This document shows, one piece after another, positions 31,853 to 37,546 of a stretch of 37,546 bases of DNA. The notes under the pieces were generated by a model, which had not been told where the DNA came from, did not search any database, and worked only from the letters and a program-made list of their open reading frames with translations. Origin of the DNA: Gammaproteobacteria bacterium (GTDB lineage: Bacteria > Pseudomonadota > Gammaproteobacteria > Pseudomonadales > Azotimanducaceae); NCBI GenBank assembly GCA_018665025.1, contig JABJED010000092.1:1-37546 (forward strand). Reading direction: 5' to 3'. The position numbers and the translations under genes are program-made. Each line of letters opens with the position of its first letter. Within the stretch, counting starts at the first letter, position 1.

Positions 31853-32121
31853 TGGGTGACTACATCGACACTGAACGTTACATCCAGGCCGAGTGTTGCA
31901 AGGATGATGTACACCTGTACAAGGAAGAGAAACTTGAAGGCGGTAGTGCCATGAGATTGGCGGAGGGTAGCGCAGAAGGGGGCGTGGATTGGGGTTGCGT
32001 AATTGGAGCAAAACGCGACATTGGCCGATAATAGCAGTTCACTATCTGCTAATTGCTCCAATTCAACTGAGGCAACTGTTTCGGTTGGAACGGTTTCCTC
32101 AATTAGTTCTTCGTCTGTCAT
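31849..32121 (-). CDS. Small single-span membrane protein, hypothetical
   Basis: A 90-aa ORF with an acidic N-terminus (MTDEELIEETVPTETVAS), a central Cys/His-containing part and one C-terminal hydrophobic span (FKFLFLVQVYIILATLGLDVTF). It matches no family I know. Its stop overlaps the peptidase start by 4 bp (ATGA), which supports real, coupled translation. No clear ribosome binding site precedes the ATG. Confidence 0.55.
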   Translation of the reverse strand: MTDEELIEETVPTETVASVELEQLADSELLLSANVAFCSNYATPIHAPFCATLRQSHGTTAFKFLFLVQVYIILATLGLDVTFSVDVVTQ

Positions 32122-32213
32122 AGGGGAATTCTAGCACTCACCGCGTAAATGTATTGTTGCCCGTCAGCCGCATCATACCCGCGATAGGATTAAGGGCAGG
32201 AAAGTTTCATTTT

Positions 32214-32981
32214 TTAGTCACGAACGACGATACAGCCAGTCTTGTTGCGGGGGTTGGCCTTGTACCGGGAACAAAAGTCGCTCGCGGAAGACGCTGAACT
32301 GAAACTACCTGCCTGTACCCTCCACACGGCCTCGGGCCCGGATGTCCCTTCCCGGTAGACAGGATCCAACCCTTCGAGTAACAAATGACCGCTGGCGAAA
32401 GCCTGGTGCCAGAGCTGCTCGGCACCACTAATGCTGCTCATGGCGCCGAGTTGTATACGGTAGGTTTTGCCGTGGTTTACCTCATCGTTTGAAGATTGGA
32501 ATCGAATGTCGTTGGGCAATCGAAAATTCCAGCTTCGTGACCATGCTATGGGTTCTGCAACCTTTGCTATTTCTGCCTCTCCGGTTAGCGTCGAGAGCTT
32601 ATCTCTGGCGCCCGGGTGTCCTGAATTGACTGCCCTAGATAACCATTCTTTTGCGGCTTCCGTATCTTTGGTAACACCCACACCATCAATCAGCATAGTG
32701 CCAACGTTGTACTGGGACGACGGATGCCCTTGCAAAGCGGCCTCCAGGTACCAGTGGAAGGATTGCTCAAGGTCGACGGCAGTACTTTCACCGTACTTGT
32801 ACATCATGGCTAGGATAGCCTGGGATCTGGCATCACCATTTCTGGCTAACTCAGTGAAAGCCTCGAAAGCTGTGCCGTAGTCTTTGTTACGATAGGCTTG
32901 AGATGCTGCTTCTATGTCGGCAATCGCGCGGAATGAGGAGGCAAGCAGGAGGATAATGGTCAAAATTCGCATGTTAGTCAT
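32214..32981 (-). CDS. SEL1-repeat and SPOR-domain exported protein
   Basis: A secreted or periplasmic protein: signal peptide MRILTIILLLASSFRAIA, then about three SEL1-like (TPR-type) repeats (DYGTAFEAFTELARNGDARSQAILAMMY; SFHWYLEAALQGHPSSQYNVGTMLIDG; AAKEWLSRAVNSGHPGARDKL). A C-terminal SPOR domain (YRIQLGAMSSISGAEQLWHQ ... WRVQAGSFSSASSASDFCSRY) probably binds denuded peptidoglycan at septa. The start is ATG 32981 or 32972; the track start at 33047 adds residues before the signal peptide. It is divergent from the ECF sigma operon and may belong to its regulon (inference). Confidence 0.85.
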   Translation of the reverse strand: MTNMRILTIILLLASSFRAIADIEAASQAYRNKDYGTAFEAFTELARNGDARSQAILAMMYKYGESTAVDLEQSFHWYLEAALQGHPSSQYNVGTMLIDGVGVTKDTEAAKEWLSRAVNSGHPGARDKLSTLTGEAEIAKVAEPIAWSRSWNFRLPNDIRFQSSNDEVNHGKTYRIQLGAMSSISGAEQLWHQAFASGHLLLEGLDPVYREGTSGPEAVWRVQAGSFSSASSASDFCSRYKANPRNKTGCIVVRD

Positions 32982-32990
32982 CTTAACATG
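32970..32990. promoter_or_regulatory. Perfect inverted repeat over the SEL1-SPOR start codons
   Basis: CATGTTA (32970-32976) and TAACATG (32984-32990) form a 7-bp perfect palindrome with a 7-nt spacer. It spans both candidate start codons of the SEL1-SPOR gene, so it could be an operator or an RNA hairpin that sequesters the start. It could also be chance. Confidence 0.35.
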
Positions 32991-33098
32991 CTGACTTTTA
33001 GCCGTGTTAACGCCAGATCGAGGATCAATATTGTGAAGTTGAACCATTTTGGCGCATTATCGGACACATTCATCATAACGGGCTGTAAATAGGCAAAT

Positions 33099-33764
33099 AT
33101 GTCAATTGATGATCTCGAGACAAAGCGAGGCGGCGACGACGCTGAGCATTTGGAGCTGTTGAAACGGATAGCGGTGAAGGACAGGGTTGCCTTCGAGAAA
33201 CTCTATAACCGAATGCACCCTCAGCTTACGAGGTATCTGAGTCGGATGTTGCGCAGGCCAGAACTGGTGGAAGAAGTCGTCTCTGACACTCTGTTCGTCG
33301 TCTGGGAGAAGGCCTCAGGGTTTGAGGGGCGGTCGAAAGTTTCCACATGGATTACCGGCATCGCTTACCTCAAGGGGATTAAAGCCCTCGATAAACTGAA
33401 GAAGATGCCGGAGCAAAATGCCGAGGAAATACATGAATACGATAATCTTGCAGACAGCCAGAATCTCATTAGCAAGATTGGATTGGACGAGTGGTTGGGC
33501 AACGGCCTGGACCGGATATCGGCTGACCAGCGCAGCGTTGTTGAGTTGACTTATTTTTCGGGGCATTCCTATCTGGAAATAGCTGAGATAATGAACTGCC
33601 CCGTAAATACCGTAAAGACGAGGATGTTTCACGCTCGCCGACGGTTAGCGAAATTGCTGCCGGTGCTTGAACATCATTCTGACAGCAACAAAGTGGATGA
33701 AATCATTCGAGAGAAAAGTACTGATCAAAAGATATTGCCTGAAAACGGTACAGGAAGAGAGTAG
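33099..33764 (+). CDS. ECF-type RNA polymerase sigma factor
   Basis: A sigma factor with region 2 (FEKLYNRMHPQLTRYLSRML ... VEEVVSDTLFVVWEKASGFEGRSKVSTWITGIAYLKGIKAL) and region 4 (ISADQRSVVELTYFSGHSYLEIAEIMNCPVNTVKTRMFHARRRLAKLLP). The length is 221 aa, with a C-terminal tail of about 35 residues beyond region 4. It is followed at once by a zinc-binding anti-sigma gene and then a subtilase gene, so it is probably held inactive at the membrane until an envelope signal arrives. The Shine-Dalgarno signal is weak. Confidence 0.95.
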   Translation: MSIDDLETKRGGDDAEHLELLKRIAVKDRVAFEKLYNRMHPQLTRYLSRMLRRPELVEEVVSDTLFVVWEKASGFEGRSKVSTWITGIAYLKGIKALDKLKKMPEQNAEEIHEYDNLADSQNLISKIGLDEWLGNGLDRISADQRSVVELTYFSGHSYLEIAEIMNCPVNTVKTRMFHARRRLAKLLPVLEHHSDSNKVDEIIREKSTDQKILPENGTGRE

Positions 33765-33768
33765 AGAA

Positions 33769-34428
33769 TTGATCAAGCGTAAAGAACACGAACAGACAAT
33801 GTTGTTTTTGCCCTGGTATGTTAACAATACATTAAGGGGGCGGGATGCTGACCTCGTACTGCGTCATCTGGCTCATTGTGAGGACTGCCAGGAAGAGCGT
33901 GATCGACTGTATGAGCTTCAGCAGATTGTCTGCGAACCCGATCTAATAACGCAGGATCGTAATAACTCTTTTCGAAAAGTCCTCGCTCGTATAGACGTGT
34001 CGGAAAGGAATAAAGTTAGTGTGCGAGAGGTCCCGGTTCGCTCCCACCGAATCCTGGGTTTTTCTGTCGGTTTGACGACGGCTGCACTCGCGGCCTCAGT
34101 ACTGGCGCTAGTCATTGGCGGGACGCAGTTTCTGAGCCCGGGCCGGGTAGGTGACGAGTTTCAGACATTGAGTATTGAACCGCCGGTGCCCGTGAATTAC
34201 GAGTCCGGTAAAGTTGAGCGTCTGGAGTTAGGGTTCAAAACACCGATTCCTGCGATGACGCTAAGGCAGGCGCTCATCGAAACAGGCTCAAACATCGTCA
34301 GTGGCCCTGATGAAAACGGTAGCTACATCGTGGAATTGGTGGTGCCTAACGAGACCAGTTCAGATGCTTTTCTGAATCAGCTTCAGCAAATAGATGGTGT
34401 TGAGTATGCAGATTTCACGAACCGGTAG
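33769..34428 (+). CDS. Membrane anti-sigma factor with zinc-finger and propeptide-like C-terminal domain
   Basis: The cytoplasmic anti-sigma domain begins EQTMLFLPWYVNNTLRG and has the zinc motif HLAHCEDCQEE (HxxxCxxC). A single helix (ILGFSVGLTTAALAASVLALVIGG, about residues 95-118) crosses the membrane. The periplasmic part ends in RQALIETGSNIVSGPDENGSYIVELVVP...LNQLQQIDGVEYADF, which looks like a subtilisin propeptide/I9-type alpha-beta domain. The track start at 33667 overlaps the sigma gene by about 100 bp; TTG 33769, 4 bp after the sigma stop, gives the expected N-terminus. It overlaps the protease gene by 23 bp. Confidence 0.85.
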   Translation: MIKRKEHEQTMLFLPWYVNNTLRGRDADLVLRHLAHCEDCQEERDRLYELQQIVCEPDLITQDRNNSFRKVLARIDVSERNKVSVREVPVRSHRILGFSVGLTTAALAASVLALVIGGTQFLSPGRVGDEFQTLSIEPPVPVNYESGKVERLELGFKTPIPAMTLRQALIETGSNIVSGPDENGSYIVELVVPNETSSDAFLNQLQQIDGVEYADFTNR

Positions 34429-35680
34429 TGCCGTATTTCTGCTTTTTATCATTGCGGGTTGTGCGTCAACGCCGCCATTGGACATCTACGCCAGTAATGT
34501 TGTGTTCACTGTTCCTTATGCACAATCAGGCAATCAACTTACCAGCGGCTTCACCCAAGACGCTTCAGTGGACGAACCGGCTGCTCAAAACCTTATCCAG
34601 GCGGTGCTCCGGTTTCATGGTCTAACAAAGGTCTCGCAGTTCACGATTCAGGCACTCAAAGTAGAAGCTGTGGTTGCGGAGTTTGGCCCCAGTCGAAACC
34701 TTGATGACGTGGTGTCTGCCCTGTCGGCAGACAACAGGGTCCAATCAGTACAATCCGTAAAACCCTATACGCTAATGTCCTACAACGATCCGTACTTTGT
34801 GCTGCAAAGTACGGTTAATGGGGATCAAATAGATAGTATCCACCAGATTTCTACAGGTAAGAACGTCGTGGTTGGGATTGTCGATACCGGCGTCGATCGA
34901 TGGCACCCGGAGTTAATCGATAACATTGTGTACACCAAAAATCTGGTTGATTACGATCAGGATTCTTTCGACAGCGACGAGCATGGTACAGCGGTTGCCG
35001 GAGTGATTGCATCGGCTGCGAATAATGACCTGGGTATCGTTGGTGTTGCCCCTGACGTTCAACTGATGGTCTTCAAGGCTTGTCATCAGGAAAAGGCATC
35101 CCGGCGAACCTCATGCGATTCCTTGTCAATCATCAAGGCGCTGGCTGATGTGCTGGTCCAACAACCGGACATTCTGAACCTTAGCCTGTCGGGCCCGAGA
35201 GATGTCATCATTGCGCGGTTGCTTCGGGAGGTTTACCGGAATGGTATTGTCGTGTTAGGTGCTGTTGATGAATCCAGAGGGCTGGCAGAGTCGTTCCCGG
35301 CAAACATGGAGGAGGTCATCGCGGTTGGTACCGCTATCAATCTTGGAGGGGGATTCACTAATGTGTTGCTTGCACCGGGGACCGACATGTTAACAACGGC
35401 GCCAGGTGCTACTTACGGGTTTAAATCAGGTAGTTCGATGGCGACAGCGTACGTGTCGGGGATAGTAGCGTTGATGAAAGAGCGTAATCCTGCGCTATCC
35501 AATGCTGAGGTTTATGGAGACCTGCGTGCTTCAACCCGGTTTGATGAGAACGATCTGCCAGTCGTCGATATGTGCCTGGCAGTAAACACGACAATAGAAT
35601 CTGCTCACGAATGTGAGCGGATTCCAAGCATGGCTGTGAGTGGTCAGGGTGTTACAAATAGCTTCCAGCCAGCGAACTAA
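34406..35680 (+). CDS. S8 (subtilisin-like) serine protease lipoprotein
   Basis: An exported, probably lipid-anchored protease: signal MQISRTGSAVFLLFIIAGC with lipobox IAGC, a propeptide-like region (residues 50-130) and the S8 domain. The catalytic triad is Asp in VVVGIVDTGVDRWHP, His in DEHGTAVAGVIAS and Ser in FKSGSSMATAYVSG. The oxyanion-hole site, usually Asn in AAGN, reads GAVD, so an Asp may replace it. ATG 34406 is preferred over ATG 34394 because it starts right before the signal peptide. Its 3' end overlaps the convergent oxidoreductase gene by 29 bp. It may process the anti-sigma factor or be the regulon's main product. Confidence 0.9.
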   Translation: MQISRTGSAVFLLFIIAGCASTPPLDIYASNVVFTVPYAQSGNQLTSGFTQDASVDEPAAQNLIQAVLRFHGLTKVSQFTIQALKVEAVVAEFGPSRNLDDVVSALSADNRVQSVQSVKPYTLMSYNDPYFVLQSTVNGDQIDSIHQISTGKNVVVGIVDTGVDRWHPELIDNIVYTKNLVDYDQDSFDSDEHGTAVAGVIASAANNDLGIVGVAPDVQLMVFKACHQEKASRRTSCDSLSIIKALADVLVQQPDILNLSLSGPRDVIIARLLREVYRNGIVVLGAVDESRGLAESFPANMEEVIAVGTAINLGGGFTNVLLAPGTDMLTTAPGATYGFKSGSSMATAYVSGIVALMKERNPALSNAEVYGDLRASTRFDENDLPVVDMCLAVNTTIESAHECERIPSMAVSGQGVTNSFQPAN

Positions 35681-36587
35681 TAGTTTCGAAAAATTCCGCC
35701 TGGGTTTCTGCCAGTATTTCAGCAACCGGTTTTACCGACTCAATGCGACCTGCGACCTGACCCGACAATGGAATCGCTGCCTCCATGTCCCCACCGAAGT
35801 AAAGATCCAGTGCACTACCGAATTCAGACATGGCATTGGTCTCCGGGTCCCGCTCAAGTCTTGAAGTTCGCTCGGTTCGAAGCGCTCGAAGTGCCGGAGA
35901 GTGGAATTTGTTGAGAAACACCGTGCCGGTTTCTTTGGCATCGACTATCGCATTTTTCCAGTTATCGTGGACCGGGGACTCGGCTGCAGACACCATTCGG
36001 GTGCCCATCTGGATGCCTTCTGCACCGAGGGAAAATGCGGCTGCCATGGTTTTGCCGTCGATAAATCCACCTGCTGCGATAATGGGCACGTCTACTTTGG
36101 ATCGAACCAGTGGCAAGAGAACCATGGAGGCTACGTCATTGGGGTTCTTGAATCCGCCGCCTTCGCCGCCTTCCACAATCAGGCCATCAACGCCTGCCGC
36201 CACAGCTTTTAGCGCGGCGGCCAGGGTTGGCACGACATGAAATACCATGAGGCCACCGGCTTTCAGGTCCGCTGTATACTTCATCGGGGATCCCGCGGAA
36301 GTTGTGACGAATTTGATTCCCTGGTCAATGACGAACTGAACGATATTGGGATCCCTGACAAACGCCTGGGCGATATTGACGCCAAACGGTTTGTCGGTCA
36401 GATCCCGCATTTTTTTGATCTCAACCTTGATCGCATCCAGTTCACCGGAAGAAGTCTCGATGATTCCCATGCCACCCGCATTGCTGACCGCGGAGGCAAG
36501 TTGCGAGCGTGCAATCCAGCCCATGGGAGCCTGAACGATGGGTAGTTCGACTCCTAGCATTTCTGTGACGCGATTTTTAAATTTCAT
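35652..36587 (-). CDS. Nitronate monooxygenase-like flavin oxidoreductase (2-nitropropane dioxygenase family)
   Basis: An FMN-dependent TIM-barrel enzyme. The N-terminal QAPMGWIARSQLASAVSNAGGMGII, the phosphate-binding VPIIAAGGFIDGKTMAAAFSLGAEGIQMGTRM and VNIAQAF are typical. The catalytic region of nitronate monooxygenase and FabK normally has AGGH; here it is EGGEGGGFKN, so the His is Phe and the reaction may differ. It follows folA by 8 bp on the same strand and overlaps the protease gene tail to tail. Confidence 0.88.
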   Translation of the reverse strand: MKFKNRVTEMLGVELPIVQAPMGWIARSQLASAVSNAGGMGIIETSSGELDAIKVEIKKMRDLTDKPFGVNIAQAFVRDPNIVQFVIDQGIKFVTTSAGSPMKYTADLKAGGLMVFHVVPTLAAALKAVAAGVDGLIVEGGEGGGFKNPNDVASMVLLPLVRSKVDVPIIAAGGFIDGKTMAAAFSLGAEGIQMGTRMVSAAESPVHDNWKNAIVDAKETGTVFLNKFHSPALRALRTERTSRLERDPETNAMSEFGSALDLYFGGDMEAAIPLSGQVAGRIESVKPVAEILAETQAEFFETISSLAGSYL

Positions 36588-36595
36588 AGTGTCTC

Positions 36596-37069
36596 TCAGG
36601 TACGTTCAAAGTGGCGGTAAGTATAGTTAATGTTCGAGGTGAAGGTTTTTTCCTCGACGAGGTTGAAATTATCCGGTACATCCGGGAACAGGACGTCGCC
36701 GTCGACCTTGGTATGAATAGTCGTTAGGTGGATTTCGTCGGCGATAACGAGGGCCTGTCGGTATAGTTCACCGCCACCGGCAATAAAGATAGGCTTATTG
36801 ATTTCTGCGGCTCTAGCAATCGCCAGTTCCAGGCTGGTACTGGTTTCACATCCTGTTATGGCCAGGTCTGGATCTCGGCTTACCACAATAGTGGTTCTTC
36901 CTGGCAGTGGGCGGCCGATACTCTGGAAGGTTTTCCGACCCATAATCAATGTACCATTTATGGTGATCCGCTTGAAAAGCGCCTGCTCACCCTTAACTTT
37001 CCATGGGATCTCCAGGCCACGACCAATAACCTGGTTCTCTGCCTGTGCGGCGACTATTGCAACCTTCAC
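36596..37069 (-). CDS. folA: Dihydrofolate reductase
   Basis: Reduces dihydrofolate to tetrahydrofolate with NADPH. The 157-aa protein has the family landmarks: VAIVAAQAENQVIGRGLEIPWKVKGEQALFKRIT at the active site, TLIMGRKTFQSIGRPLPGRTTIVVSR for NADPH binding and IFIAGGGELYRQAL. At the position of E. coli Asp27 it has Glu (KGEQALF), as in vertebrate enzymes. The start codon is GTG 37069, overlapping the argS stop by 4 bp (GTGA), so the two are translationally coupled. Confidence 0.95.
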   Translation of the reverse strand: MKVAIVAAQAENQVIGRGLEIPWKVKGEQALFKRITINGTLIMGRKTFQSIGRPLPGRTTIVVSRDPDLAITGCETSTSLELAIARAAEINKPIFIAGGGELYRQALVIADEIHLTTIHTKVDGDVLFPDVPDNFNLVEEKTFTSNINYTYRHFERT

Positions 37070-37546
37070 ATGTGTTCCACTGTCTGAATGCCCAGGAGAC
37101 CGAGACCATGCTTCAGGGTCTTTGCGCTGAGATCACATAATCTCAACCTGGAATCTCGCATCTCATCATCAGCTTTCAGGACCGGGCAAGATTCATAAAA
37201 TGTCATAAAGTGTTGGGACAGGTCGAACAGATAATTACACAGTACATTCGCCTGGTAGTCTTCAACAACACTTTCCACTGCCTCAGGGTACTGCAGTAAC
37301 CGTGTGGCGAGCGCTATTTCCGCGGGTTCGGTGAGGTTGAATGGACCGGTAAGGTCGGCACTATTCAATCCGGCGCGGCGAAAAATGCTCATGATTCTGG
37401 TGTAAGCGTATTGAAGGTAAGGCGCGGTGTTCCCTTCGAATGACAACATGGTGTCCCAGTCAAAAATATAGTCGGTCGTTCTGTTTTTAGACAGCTCTGC
37501 ATACTTAAGAGCGCCAATGCCTACGACCTTGGCGATATGATTACGC
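37066..37546 (-). CDS. argS: Arginyl-tRNA synthetase, C-terminal part
   Basis: The 3' portion of ArgS; the 5' part lies beyond the window edge. Reading upstream from the track ORF to the end of the window gives VVGIGALKYAELSKNRTTDYIFDWD followed by MLSFEGNTAPYLQYAYTRI, a conserved ArgRS block. It ends with the anticodon-binding helical domain (LTEPAEIALATRLLQYPEAVE ... LFDLSQHFMTFYESCPVL). The ATG the track uses at 37449 is internal (FDWDTMLSFEGN). It is the first visible gene of an argS-folA-oxidoreductase run. Confidence 0.96.
   Translation of the reverse strand, partial: RNHIAKVVGIGALKYAELSKNRTTDYIFDWDTMLSFEGNTAPYLQYAYTRIMSIFRRAGLNSADLTGPFNLTEPAEIALATRLLQYPEAVESVVEDYQANVLCNYLFDLSQHFMTFYESCPVLKADDEMRDSRLRLCDLSAKTLKHGLGLLGIQTVEHM

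Noticed and set aside
35830-36545. Plus-strand ORFs of 136, 103 and 102 aa over the oxidoreductase gene
   Set aside because: All are antisense shadows of a protein with clear FMN-binding motifs.
1-37546. CRISPR arrays, tRNA or rRNA genes, insertion sequences, prophage
   Set aside because: Looked for by eye on both strands; no spaced direct repeats, tRNA-like cloverleaf with CCA-adjacent arm, transposase or phage protein was recognised. A tRNA scan would settle this.

Overview
The window looks like a chromosome segment from a Gammaproteobacterium, probably marine or otherwise free-living. I infer this from protein style and gene content (IleS, ArgS, FolA, PurN, Prs, a PCu(A)C copper chaperone, a TgpA-type transglutaminase operon, ArsJ, a SEL1/SPOR protein) and from many moderately diverged enzyme families. 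No rRNA, tRNA, CRISPR array, insertion sequence or prophage was recognised. Genes are tightly packed, with many ATGA-type overlaps. Several starts are non-ATG: GTG in folA and the thioesterase, TTG in the SIS gene, the nitrile hydratase accessory gene, the serine hydrolase and the anti-sigma factor.

Layout. (1) 1-2135, minus: purN and prs overlap by 4 bp. They are followed by a complete-looking attenuator and then the 5' end of a eukaryotic-like (type 2) isoleucyl-tRNA synthetase. The attenuator has a promoter, a 21-codon leader peptide with six Ile codons, competing RNA pairings and an intrinsic terminator just upstream of the ileS ribosome binding site. (2) 2268-6356, plus: copper chaperone, PPOX-like flavoprotein, a GPH/MelB-type symporter and a coupled cobalt-type nitrile hydratase set (beta, alpha, accessory protein with a His-rich tail). 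(3) 6363-9663, minus: SIS-domain isomerase, a yeast-MTD1-like methylene-THF dehydrogenase that appears to lack cyclohydrolase residues, an FchA-like cyclohydrolase that would restore that step, and a DUF885 lipoprotein without its metal-binding motif. (4) 9765-15568: CrtC/AttH-like lipocalin protein (plus), then NUDIX, TgpA-like transglutaminase, DUF58 and MoxR ATPase (minus; the last three form an operon). (5) 15962-18287, plus: methyltransferase, zinc alcohol dehydrogenase, PaaI-like thioesterase. (6) 18308-25692, minus: serine hydrolase, a possible small ORF and a YejABE-like peptide ABC transporter in the order B-C-A-D-F. (7) 25769-28511: AhpD-like protein, a flavin monooxygenase convergent with it, and a ferredoxin reductase divergent from the monooxygenase. 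(8) 28580-31334: a 14-bp tandem repeat, then the gap-arsJ organoarsenical efflux pair, then an auxin-efflux-carrier remnant. (9) 31331-35680: M15 peptidase with a coupled small membrane protein, a SEL1-SPOR protein, and a divergent ECF sigma / anti-sigma / S8 protease operon. (10) 35652-37546, minus: argS (3' end), folA and a nitronate-monooxygenase-like enzyme.

The most unusual items are the ileS attenuator, the split one-carbon folate pair, and the sigma/anti-sigma/protease operon, in which the anti-sigma ends in a domain that looks like a subtilisin propeptide and the protease carries an apparent oxyanion-hole Asn-to-Asp change. All assignments come from reading the sequence and remembered family motifs. 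No database search was run.
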